Shown in pieces: positions 49,001 to 53,130 of a DNA stretch of 64,000 nt. The translations under genes and the position numbers were made by a program. The notes under the pieces are model-generated. The model was not told the origin of the DNA and searched no databases. It saw only the letters and a program-made list of their open reading frames with translations. The stretch is taken from assembly GCA_039881145.1 (NCBI GenBank), contig JAYKKI010000016.1, positions 7,217,001 to 7,281,000 of the forward strand, written 5' to 3'. The DNA comes from Druceiella hillmani (Eukaryota; Arthropoda; Insecta; Lepidoptera; Hepialidae). Numbering within the stretch: the first letter of the stretch is position 1; each line of letters begins with the position of its first letter.

Positions 49001-51974
49001 AATATTAATATTTTTGAATAATTTAATAGATGTATCCTTAAATATTTAAACATGCACGTATACTTAAGTATTTGTGAAATACTCGTAATGCGAGTTCCAT
49101 ACATACTTAACAAGTTTCATTGTTTACTATAAGAATATTACTCAAATACTTCCACATACACAATTCTATAGCAAATCTATTCCCACCTTACATCTGAGTT
49201 ACCTCGAACCCCTTCAGGGACCCGTAACATACTCCTTTATATAAAAAAAGAGATCCTCTAATAACAACGATCCCCTAATAGTGTTCCTGTTTACTATTAA
49301 TCGCTTGTTGTGTCTACTATTAAACGCTTCCATCCAACAGGGCTAGACAATAGACATTGTTCCTATCCAAAAAGTAATTCTTTCTAGAACACATTTTGCG
49401 AAAGTTCTAAATGATTCAAAGATCGGCCCATTCTCAACCAAGTCTCGGTGATCAAAGAGACCACGTTCTAAAGCTCCACGTGATTCTATTCTAATATTGG
49501 GACGAATGCTCTTCTCTACGCCCATCATCGTGCTCACTGCAGTGGAATAATATGTGATTTACTCGTATGTCCTGCGTTTCAAAATCGCAGGAAGACGCCG
49601 GGCTATCCCTAAGACTATGGCGAATCTGTCATTCTTCATGCAATAAAACTATGGTTTCAACTTGATTTATATGACGATTATGCGTATTTTACGGAAAACT
49701 TTGGTAAAGAGTTGGTATTTGAAGACGATAAACACCATCAGTTAATAGCTACTGCTGCCTCGATAAAGCCATACGGCGTACGGCGGAAGATAAAATCATT
49801 GTACACAGCTATTCCGGTTAGCTAGCTCAGTCAATAATACTAATATTTGTTATTGTTATATCGACGTAATAATACAAAATAAAACACGTATTGTCAAACA
49901 AATATAAAACACGTATTGTCATTTTGGTTTTAATGTTAACGATCAAAATAATGTGCATAGACTATAAATTTATTGCATACCAACGACCGGCTTCGCTATG
50001 CGTGTATTAGTGACTTTACTACTAATAAATGCCTCGAGAGGTGGGATTTTGTAAATACCTCCTATATATTTGTATGAAACCCTTATAATATAAGTTCTAC
50101 TCGAAATACGGTAGTTGATTCATTCTAAATTGTGATATTTTTCGTACAATATTGTGAAATATAAGTTAATTAAAAACCAGTCTTGAAAAAAATTCAAAAA
50201 CTGATTGAAAAATAAGCCAGTTGTAGGCTTCTAAATCTGAAGATACGGATAGAGTTGGGTATATCCCTGTCTCTTTTTCTCTCGTAGAATATAATGTGCA
50301 ATATTAAAAATGACCTCACAACACAATGACAAAATGACCTCACAAGCCGTCTTTTTCTAAAGGTTAAATTTAAACTTTTATAACTCAGTCAATTTTTAAG
50401 ATTATCAAAAAATTTGTTCATTCTTCATCAGCTTGTACCTTAAAATTATGATTAATGAAATAAAAAAAATTTAGTCAGATACCCAATTAAAGGTTAAATT
50501 ATTAAAATAACCGATATTTGTTTTTGAAATGAAAATTAAACACGTGATGACGTATTAATATGTACGGCGTTAGCGAAATGCGAAACGATGTTAAAGCGGC
50601 TAAGATATAAAAGTTCGTACGACAGTTGCCGTCGTGGCAGCGTCACTGCCTCCAACTGTCGCCGTGTATACATAGGCAAACCTCCACAATATCATATCGA
50701 TCTGACGGCAATTGTCGCACGAACTGACATGGTGCCAACGCCGCTTAAAGCCATAAGAATAATTATAACAGCGCGCTAGGTTATGAGTTAGAATAGCGCG
50801 CTAGGCTAGTAAAGGAACAGTGCAATAACTTGTCGGATGGTCTCTCCAGTAATGTAAATGATAAGTACGCGTTCCTTATATCGAATTTATTTAGAAAAAA
50901 TAAAATACTTAAAGATGACACTATAAAATATGGTAAGATTAAATTATATCGACCACAAGTGTATTAAAAATTAATATAAGTTGCTCAGAAAATACGAATT
51001 TCGTTAAATATATCATTTTGTATGTATATTTTTTTATTAATAACTAATAAACAGCGAAATTTTCACTTGTGGTACACTGCATTTCTTCTGATCTAAATGA
51101 TTTAATAAATTCTGATAAAGAGCGTTACAGCAGGATTTATACAGAAATAATTGATAACATATTAAAACAAAGCATGGATATAGTGATCCTGAATTGATTA
51201 GATTTACAATTTAATACTGTTCGCATTAATGTACGTATAAAAACTCATTTGTAACCATTTTGTACTATGATTATTTCGCTACTTGTTCAATTTTGTGTGA
51301 GTCTGCATTTTAGTCAAAAGTAACTTGAAATTTTATATAAAATGTATCTGTGAAAATGTATTCTGAACACAAAAACCTTTTAAATAATTATCTTCATTTA
51401 GGAGTTACGTAAAAAATTATATAAAAACATGAAAATTTAATTGGAAATTTACTAATCTTAACGCCACCTGTAGGAAAGTTCAGACGCAATTTAACTTATA
51501 TGAATACATTACGTACAAGTTAACTTGCGTCTGAATCGATAATTTTAATTTAAAGTTACCGCTTTACTGTTCAAATTTAGAATGTGCTTCAGCACTTCCG
51601 TCCAAAAGTTACGTGAAAAAGTAACAATATAAATCGAATTTCGAACGTCTTCTTTTAAAAAGTTTATTAGCGCAAGGATATATGGAAATTAAACTATGTG
51701 CTTATTATTCTTTCTTTCTCTTAGCAATGTGGCTTGTCTCTCACACAGGTCTTAGTGGCCCGAATGCGCGCCGACCCGCGCGTCGACATTGCGCGTCACT
51801 GGAAGCTGATCACTGTCTTTTTCGGCGCCAACGACCTCTGCTCGGCTTACTGTTTCTCCGGTCACGAAGGTGGCGGATGGACGCCGCGGCAACATGCCCG
51901 AAAGCTGGCGCGCGCCCTCGATTATCTGCAGGCTCACCTGCCGCGGACCTTCGTCAATTTGATACCGGTCTTGG
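14548..51974 (+). CDS. PLB1-like: Phospholipase B1-like GDSL lipase gene, 5' part, spliced
   Basis: Four exons join in frame: 14548-14655, 23384-23651, 39801-39970 and 51749-51974 (exit phases 0, 1, 0, 1). The product so far is about 257 residues: an N-terminal hydrophobic leader, a basic linker, then the GDSL/SGNH hydrolase core with MGDSL (block I, nucleophile Ser), TLPNIL, and FFGANDLC (block III, oxyanion Asn). Family knowledge: membrane-associated phospholipase B1-type enzymes hydrolyse acyl esters of phospholipids and are secreted or lumenal; insect members are usually around 400 residues. The block V Asp-x-x-His is missing here, so roughly the last third is unaccounted for and should lie 3' of 51974, probably outside the window. 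Exons are clearly G+C-richer than the surrounding introns (8.7, 16.1 and 11.8 kb). No stop or frameshift is seen, so the gene looks intact. Exon identity is confident; the exact first exon is less so. Confidence 0.6.
14552..14559. promoter_or_regulatory. CRE-like octamer, copy 2, overlaps start codon
   Basis: Second perfect TGACGTCA, again as GATGACGTCACT, overlapping the ATG at 14551. The shared 12-mer is 116 bp from copy 1. Confidence 0.4.
14820..15392 (+). mobile_element. Non-LTR retroelement 3' fragment (RTE-like), decayed
   Basis: Starts with CTGTCCGTCTCTCCGTCTAT-type sequence and CACAGTCATTTTACTCCGAG, and ends with TTACGGAACCGTTTGTGCGT, GAGTCCGACTCGTACTTGGC and CAGTTTTTT. From memory, this tail is characteristic of a very abundant retroelement of Lepidoptera. 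No open coding frame remains. Confidence 0.65.
15606..15834. mobile_element. Foldback element, ~110-bp arms
   Basis: Arms 15606-15715 and 15724-15834 are near-perfect inverted copies with an 8-base centre (TCTTCAAA). Key pieces are ATTAAATGAAATTACGTGAT, ACCTAGGTTTCGTTGTAT and ATCTTCAGGTGGGATATTAG. The outer arms match the element at 33149-33280, and a shared 3' flank (AATTAACGCCAAATATATTC) follows both. Confidence 0.92.
15925..15980 (-). mobile_element. RTE-like retroelement tail fragment, reverse orientation
   Basis: Reads AACTTGGCCAGTACAAGTAG then AAGTCGCACTGTGAGGGTTC and TGTAACGGAC. This is the reverse complement of the tail seen at 15340-15392. Confidence 0.6.
15981..16440. other. Non-coding DNA before satellite
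   Basis: No gene. AT-rich intron sequence. Confidence 0.5.
16441..17140. repeat. ~175-bp satellite array, about four units (forward)
   Basis: Markers AAAAATCGCTCTCAAAAATTGTA at about 16474, 16641, 16816 and 16998, each followed by ACACTACAGGTACATG-type, TTCACCACA, and GAGCGATTTGTTTAAAAAACT blocks. Spacing is 167-182 bp. The same family recurs at 17757-17880 and, inverted, at 40925-41400. Confidence 0.93.
17141..17756. mobile_element. TIR element inserted into the satellite
   Basis: It interrupts the array: satellite stops near 17140 and resumes near 17757. Near the ends TTTACTCCTTAAG (from about 17174) is inverted as CTTAAGGAGTAAA (about 17739), with weaker pairing beyond. It carries a 48-bp direct duplication (17491-17586) around GTCAATGCGATTACGCCAT. 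The exact ends and target duplication are unclear, since 30 bases lie outside the left repeat. Confidence 0.6.
17757..17885. repeat. Satellite unit resuming after insertion
   Basis: ATACCGCTTAGTTTGATAAA then AATCGCATTCAAAAATTGGA and TTCACCACACTTCATTTTAT match the units at 16.4-17.1 kb. Confidence 0.88.
17886..18211. other. Non-coding A-rich DNA
   Basis: Contains A-rich runs (17940-18010) and nothing else recognisable. Confidence 0.45.
18212..18467 (-). CDS. Unrecognised minus-strand coding-like fragment
   Basis: On the minus strand an open frame runs from about 18467, after an in-frame TAA, through [20 protein letters not shown] (Met at 18445) to a Cys-rich segment [16 protein letters not shown] and beyond; the frame stays open to 18125. 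The middle 230 bases are richer in G+C than the flanks and use many C/G third positions, as a real exon does, whereas the last 30 or so residues look like AT-rich read-through. I do not recognise the family. It lies inside intron 1 of the PLB1-like gene, on the opposite strand and next to satellite DNA. It could be an exon of a nested gene, a retrocopy fragment or a piece of a mobile element. Confidence 0.4.
18480..19378. other. Non-coding DNA of intron 1
   Basis: No gene or repeat recognised. Confidence 0.5.
19379..19418. repeat. Perfect 14-bp stem hairpin
   Basis: TTATATTCAAGTAT (19379-19392) pairs exactly with ATACTTGAATATAA (19405-19418), 12-base loop. Confidence 0.9.
19432..19472. repeat. 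Perfect 11-bp stem hairpin
   Basis: AAATATGCCAA (19432-19442) pairs with TTGGCATATTT (19462-19472), 19-base loop. It follows the previous hairpin by 13 bases. Confidence 0.88.
19473..19887. other. Non-coding DNA, slightly G+C-richer
   Basis: Between 19540 and 19720 the sequence is less AT-rich (for example ACATGTCGCGAAGGACGACG, GCAGCGCCACTAG) but no open frame with coding bias is seen. Confidence 0.4.
19888..20445. repeat. 141-bp satellite array, four units
   Basis: GTAAGCAGTTCAATAATGAT starts units at 19889, 20030, 20172 and 20313. Each has TCTAACCTGATAGAATATTA and AAAGTGAAATATTAGAGTCA. Units 2-4 are almost identical; unit 1 is more diverged. Confidence 0.97.
20655..21060. mobile_element. 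Retroelement-like remnant
   Basis: CCTGTCAGGTGGAACTCGCA at 20650, and GACAGATAGACGGACAACAA with GATTCTATAAGGGTTTCTTT at 20988-21035. The last pair is the reverse-oriented 'gacagacggacaac...agggttcc' piece of the RTE-like family seen at 14.8 kb. Very decayed. Confidence 0.4.
21061..22736. other. Non-coding DNA of intron 1
   Basis: No gene. Holds a perfect hairpin (21547-21576). A ~22-base duplication (AACATAGCGACGACAAC) lies near 22185-22235. Confidence 0.5.
21547..21576. repeat. Perfect 12-bp stem hairpin, 6-base loop
   Basis: TTACATCATTTC pairs exactly with GAAATGATGTAA around TTGGAG. Confidence 0.9.
22737..23110 (+). repeat. Dispersed repeat, copy A (partner inverted at 52.85-53.13 kb)
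   Basis: Shares TAGAACGTTGTA/TAGGGCGTTGTA, TCGATATAAACGA, GTAAGCGTTAGTAA, ACACTAACAT, GTGTAGTG, AAGTCGGAAAG, ACAAGACG.GAAG, GAATGGCACGTT, CATCAGAACGTTTTAA and GTTTC blocks in order with the reverse complement of 52850-53130. Copy A has an extra internal stretch with CCGAATCAAG repeated. The 62-codon frame at 22856-23044 is part of it and not a gene. It is possibly a SINE or LTR-type element. Confidence 0.8.
23111..23383. other. End of intron 1
   Basis: Ordinary AT-rich sequence ending in the acceptor of exon 2. Confidence 0.5.
23384..23651 (+). CDS. PLB1-like: PLB1-like coding exon 2: GDSL nucleophile block
   Basis: Acceptor ACATTTTCAG at 23383, donor GCAG|GTGAAT at 23652, exit phase 1 inside a Gly codon. 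The 89 codons start [13 protein letters not shown], run through a basic, Pro-rich stretch with a possible N-glycosylation site (CANATW), and reach [20 protein letters not shown] then [25 protein letters not shown] is the signature start of insect and mammalian phospholipase B1 catalytic domains; the Ser of GDS is the expected nucleophile. Base composition (many GC-rich codons) differs sharply from the flanking AT-rich intron. The in-frame ATG at 23369 lies upstream of the acceptor and is not needed. Confidence 0.95.
23652..24679. other. Start of intron 2
   Basis: No gene. A perfect 15-bp hairpin lies at 23920-23971. Confidence 0.5.
23920..23971. repeat. Perfect 15-bp stem hairpin
   Basis: ATATTTAACCTCATG (23920-23934) pairs exactly with CATGAGGTTAAATAT (23957-23971), 22-base loop. 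Confidence 0.9.
24680..24729. repeat. (TA)n microsatellite
   Basis: About 25 TA dinucleotides. Confidence 0.97.
24730..25417. other. Non-coding DNA with a hairpin
   Basis: No gene. A perfect 14-bp hairpin lies at 25027-25068. Confidence 0.5.
25027..25068. repeat. Perfect 14-bp stem hairpin
   Basis: AATTGCAAAACATA (25027-25040) pairs exactly with TATGTTTTGCAATT (25055-25068), 14-base loop. Confidence 0.9.
25418..27104 (+). pseudogene. Decayed multi-copy transposon gene (family unnamed)
   Basis: Six-frame reading gives collinear segments of a protein that I recall as a high-copy uncharacterised gene in many insect and cnidarian genomes, probably a DNA-transposon product. In order: a Ser/Thr-rich part with [15 protein letters not shown] (25600); [11 protein letters not shown] and [16 protein letters not shown] (about 25860-25970); the GSSNQ-like [20 protein letters not shown] (26047); an open stretch [19 protein letters not shown] (from 26331) running to [15 protein letters not shown]; then [48 protein letters not shown], and a C-terminal [13 protein letters not shown] ending in TAA at 27104. 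Several stops and frame changes separate these, so it cannot be translated as a whole. It sits in intron 2. The recognition is from memory and needs a profile search. Confidence 0.6.
27105..27944. other. Non-coding DNA after transposon remnant
   Basis: No gene recognised. The transposon's own 3' end is probably within the first few hundred bases but terminal repeats were not identified. Confidence 0.45.
27945..28930. repeat. ~160-bp satellite array, six to seven units
   Basis: Units share GTTAGAAAGTTCATACTTTG, AGATTACATAATACATATCA, GGTAGA..AGTGATAAAACGAGAA, TTGTTTGTTTTGTTTGTTCG and CTCTGGAATCTCGTATCCGA. CATACTTTGA markers lie at about 27966, 28114, 28272, 28432, 28593 and 28754, with a decayed seventh near 28915. 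Units are moderately diverged. Confidence 0.93.
29113..29139. repeat. (GA)n microsatellite
   Basis: GTAGAGAGAGAGAGCGAGAG; contains several GAGAG motifs. Confidence 0.85.
30402..30432. repeat. Perfect 10-bp stem hairpin
   Basis: CAAGCATGTT pairs with AACATGCTTG around an 11-base loop; a 12-bp palindrome CAGCTTAAGCTG precedes it at 30379-30390. Confidence 0.85.
31446..31474. repeat. Perfect 12-bp stem, A5 loop
   Basis: TTATATCGGTGT (31446-31457) pairs exactly with ACACCGATATAA (31463-31474) around five A. It resembles a hairpin terminator in form, but in a eukaryotic intron this is unlikely to be its role. Confidence 0.9.
33149..33280. mobile_element. Foldback element, perfect 39-bp arms
   Basis: Arm 33149-33187 (GACAATTAAATGAAACTACG to TATTATTTCTA) is exactly complementary to arm 33242-33280. 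A smaller hairpin made from the same AGTAGAAATAATA sequence lies in the centre. Same family as the element at 15606-15834, with the same 3' flank AATTAACGCCAAATATATTC at about 33300. Confidence 0.93.
33321..33990. other. Non-coding DNA of intron 2
   Basis: Short frames on both strands here (33647-33877) overlap each other and carry no family signature. Confidence 0.45.
33997..34110. repeat. (TA)n microsatellite, interrupted
   Basis: Two long TA tracts flanking TAGAAATGTATATA; the bordering TTTCTATATA and TATAGAAA make it partly self-complementary. Confidence 0.97.
34141..34165 (+). mobile_element. Possible RTE-like tail scrap
   Basis: ACTACCTCACACTTGGTCGG TTTTA resembles the CGCACTTGGCCGGTTTTT tail; too short to be certain. 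Confidence 0.3.
34740..34850. repeat. Dispersed repeat family, copy 1
   Basis: TTACGCCTGTGGAAGATTTA, GTAGGCAACATATTTACG and AATAATATTTGTAAACGGTT match the segments at 37188-37348 and 48949-49115. Confidence 0.7.
34851..35180. other. Non-coding DNA
   Basis: Nothing recognised. Confidence 0.5.
35181..35570. repeat. 130-bp tandem triplication
   Basis: TATTTTTCATTTTAAACCCT starts units at 35181, 35312 and 35442. Each has TCGCAAATATGAATATAAAT, AAAATCCTTTTTTCAGGTA and AATAAGCTCGTTTTACCAAA. The units are nearly identical apart from T-run length. Each carries one CAG|GT junction preceded by a T-tract (see Findings). Confidence 0.97.
35571..37187. other. Non-coding DNA of intron 2
   Basis: No gene. 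Around 36990-37080, TCGTCTGTCTACCTGTCACA and AAACACTTTGATACACAGAT look like the retroelement fragment type seen at 14.85 kb. Confidence 0.45.
37188..37348. repeat. Dispersed repeat family, copy 2
   Basis: TTTTTTGCCTGTGAAAGATA, TTAACATGATGAAAAATAAT, ATTTGTAAACCGTTTAACAG, ACTCGTAATGAGGATACTAA. Aligns with 48949-49115 over most of its length. Confidence 0.75.
37349..37799. other. Non-coding DNA
   Basis: Nothing recognised. Confidence 0.5.
37800..38455. repeat. ~122-bp diverged tandem repeat, about five units
   Basis: GCTACTGTAAATTAAATTGT markers near 37885, 38006, 38130, 38333 and 38444, with CAACCTAAGTGTCACGTCTT, CTAAACTTTAATATTTAAAC and GTAATAAAATCACATTGTAA between. The 38130-38333 interval contains a partly deleted extra unit. 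An older array than the others. Confidence 0.88.
38456..39800. other. End of intron 2
   Basis: No repeat or gene; ends in the acceptor of exon 3. A CAG-like TTTTTGTAG at 39737 is a weaker alternative acceptor. Confidence 0.5.
39801..39970 (+). CDS. PLB1-like: PLB1-like coding exon 3: TLPNIL block
   Basis: Acceptor TTCTACTTTCCAG at 39800; donor GCTAAG|GTTTAC at 39971, a weaker site with T at +3. The first two bases complete the Gly codon split from exon 2, giving [20 protein letters not shown] across the junction, then a Thr-Gly-Tyr/GTGEY segment and DALQQAK. TLPNIL after a Gly-rich turn is typical of the PLB1 subfamily. The exon is 170 bp and leaves phase 0, matching exon 4. Continuity of family sequence across both junctions leaves little room for a missing exon. 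Confidence 0.94.
39971..40924. other. Start of intron 3
   Basis: No gene. CAGTTCGATGCGCAAAAT near 40391 resembles 8946, hinting at a dispersed repeat. Confidence 0.45.
40925..41400. repeat. Satellite of the 16-17 kb family, inverted, about three units
   Basis: GACAAATCGCTCGACGCGTT, ATTTTTGAGAGCGAATTTTA and CCAAAACTAAATGGCAA are the reverse complements of GAGCGATTTGTTT, AAAAATCGCTCTC and CCGTTTAGTTTTG from 16441-17140. Markers at 41071, 41196 and 41371. 24 kb from the forward array. Confidence 0.9.
41401..41794. other. Non-coding DNA
   Basis: Nothing recognised up to the Tigger-like element. Confidence 0.5.
41795..43608 (-). mobile_element. Tigger/pogo-like DNA transposon, near full length, dead
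   Basis: The right end (43608) reads inward on the minus strand as CAGTGAATTTCATTTATTAC. The left end (41795) reads CAGTAGATTTTTCAT, and both are flanked by TA, the target duplication of pogo/Tc1-mariner elements. Between them lies a minus-strand CENP-B/Tigger-type transposase in fragments. The left terminal repeat matches the right one imperfectly (about 11 of 15 with a one-base shift), so the left boundary is less certain. Total length of about 1.8 kb is plausible for this class. It is inserted in intron 3 of the PLB1-like gene in antisense orientation. Confidence 0.7.
41948..43265 (-). pseudogene. Tigger/pogo transposase pseudogene
   Basis: Reading from 43265 down: [40 protein letters not shown] (the N-terminal helix-turn-helix of CENP-B/pogo proteins), then [20 protein letters not shown] and [17 protein letters not shown] (second, Tc5-type helix-turn-helix) to about 42921. 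Further on are [13 protein letters not shown] (the DDE domain; family members have a conserved Asp here) and a frame-broken central region. The C-terminal tail [20 protein letters not shown] is followed by an acidic Glu-rich run ending at TAA (41948). Stops and frameshifts, including one at the N terminus, make it non-functional. Confidence 0.85.
43611..48089. other. Long featureless part of intron 3
   Basis: No gene, satellite or transposon recognised over about 4.5 kb. The only local oddity is the 15-bp dyad GTCAACGACGTTGAC near 47760. Confidence 0.45.
48090..48370. repeat. Degenerate ~155-bp tandem duplication
   Basis: ATCAATTGGTTTTTAGCAAT...TCATGTCAGTGTTCAGTGGA...GTTATCTCAAAAAATAACAG recurs as ATCAGTTATTGCTTAGCAGT...GTAACGTCAGTGTACAGTAC...GTTATCTCAGACAATAACAG. 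A partial third copy may follow near 48395. Confidence 0.75.
48935..49115. repeat. Dispersed repeat family, copy 3
   Basis: GGCGATAATTTTATGGCTGT, TTAACGTGGTGAAAAATAAT, TCCTTAAATATTTAAACATG and ACTCGTAATGCGAGTTCCAT, aligned with copy 2. Confidence 0.75.
49116..50588. other. Non-coding DNA of intron 3
   Basis: A 64-codon minus-strand frame (49343-49537) is somewhat G+C-richer ([14 protein letters not shown]) but has no family match. At 49877-49925 AATAAAACACGTATTGTCA occurs twice. Confidence 0.4.
50589..50750. repeat. Foldback element or long hairpin, ~48-bp arms
   Basis: TTAAAGCGGC (50590) and TTCGTACGACAGTTGCCGTC (50612-50631) pair with GACGGCAATTGTCGCACGAA (50704-50723) and GCCGCTTAAA (about 50741), with mismatches mainly between these blocks. 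The loop is about 70 bases and G+C-rich. AGCGCGCTAGG occurs twice just downstream. Confidence 0.8.
50751..51748. other. End of intron 3
   Basis: No gene. Ends in the acceptor of exon 4. Confidence 0.5.
51749..51974 (+). CDS. PLB1-like: PLB1-like coding exon 4: GAND block
   Basis: Acceptor TGTCTCTCACACAG at 51748; donor TTGG|GTACGT at 51975, exit phase 1. It encodes [20 protein letters not shown], then [15 protein letters not shown], a Gly-rich turn, an amphipathic helix rich in Ala/Arg/Lys ([17 protein letters not shown]) and [14 protein letters not shown] is block III of SGNH hydrolases, whose Asn helps form the oxyanion hole. This is one of the most G+C-rich stretches of the window, far above its flanks. 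The next exon, expected to bring the catalytic Asp-x-x-His, was not found in the remaining 12 kb. Confidence 0.95.
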
Positions 51975-52084
51975 GTACGTTGGCATGTCGATTCTTAAAT
52001 TTTAATGATTCTTCAGTATTGATGTTTATGTTTTAGTGGGCAACAATGGGGAGTAAGTGAAGTTTCTGTAAACTGTTAAATAGG

Positions 52085-52838
52085 CCTGAAATTTAGTTTA
52101 GCTGTGACTGTATTAATATTATTCATATAAATGAAAAGAACATTAATTAACTCGTTGAAGATTATAGCCCAATCAAACTAGATAAAAATCAGCGGAAATA
52201 TCTAACAAATTACTGTAAGTTTAGCTGTGACTGTCTTAATAGTATTTGTAAATGAGTATAATACATTAATATGATCCTCATATAAATGAAAGGAACATTA
52301 ATAAACTCGTTGAAAATTATAGCCCAATCATACTAGACAAAAATCAGCTGAAATATCCAACTAATTACTGTAAGTTTAGCTGTGACTGTCTTAATAGTAT
52401 TTGTAAATGAGTATAATACATTAATACAACCCTCGTATAAATGAAAGGAACATTAATTAACTCGTTGAAGATTATAGCCCAATCAAACTAGACAAAAATC
52501 AGCTGAAATATCCAACTAATTACTGTAAGTTTAGCTGTGACTGTCTTAATAGTATTTGTAAATGAGTATAATACATTAATACAACCCTCGTATAAATGAA
52601 AGGAACATTAATTAACTCGTTGAAGATTATAGCCCAATCAAACTAGACAAAAATCAGCTGAAATATCCAACTAATTACTGTAAGTTTAGCTGTGACTGTC
52701 TTAATAGTATTGCTAAATGAGTATAATACATTAATACAACCCTCGTATAAATGAAAGGAACATTAATTAACTCGTTGGAGATTATAGCCCAATCAAACTA
52801 GACAAAAATCAGCTGAAATATCTAAAAAATTATTGAAA
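52085..52838. repeat. 155-bp satellite array, about five units
   Basis: ACTGTAAGTTTAGCTGTGAC starts units at 52212, 52367, 52522 and 52677, exactly 155 bp apart; a shortened unit precedes them (about 52085). Conserved blocks are GTCTTAATAGTATTTGTAAA, AATGAAAGGAACATTAATTA and AAACTAGACAAAAATCAGCT. It begins only about 110 bp after exon 4's donor. Confidence 0.97.
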
Positions 52839-52849
52839 TGAATTTCAAT

Positions 52850-53130
52850 GTTTATGTGAAACGCCTAATGGCGTGTTGGATGGGAGTTAAAACGTTCTGA
52901 TGCCACGTCGTAACGTGCCATTCGGGCAGCTTCGCGTCTTGTTGGTTCTTTCCAACTTAATTCGATCAGTTTTCTGACTTAATGGGAAGCATTTTCACTG
53001 CACTACACACACTGCTTTATGTGAATGTTAGTGTTTCAGCATTGTTTCTTTTTTACTAACGCTTACGAATAAGTTCGTTTATATCGGTGTTTACAAATTC
53101 TGTTATCAAACGTACAACGCCCTAAAAATA
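52850..53130 (-). repeat. Dispersed repeat, copy B (inverted partner of 22.74-23.11 kb)
   Basis: Its reverse complement shows the ordered blocks listed for copy A (GTAAGCGTTAGTAA, ACACTAACAT, GAATGGCACGTT, ATCAGAACGTTTTAA) but lacks the extra CCGAATCAAG repeats. Confidence 0.8.

Noticed and set aside
49343..49537. Minus-strand ORF ending in a short G+C-richer block
   Set aside because: Some protein-like look, but the upstream acceptor is weak and no family is recognised; not enough for a gene call.
51682..52005. Alternative ORFs on both strands over exon 4
   Set aside because: Shadow frames of the G+C-rich lipase exon; only the 51734 frame carries the GAND motif and joins in phase.
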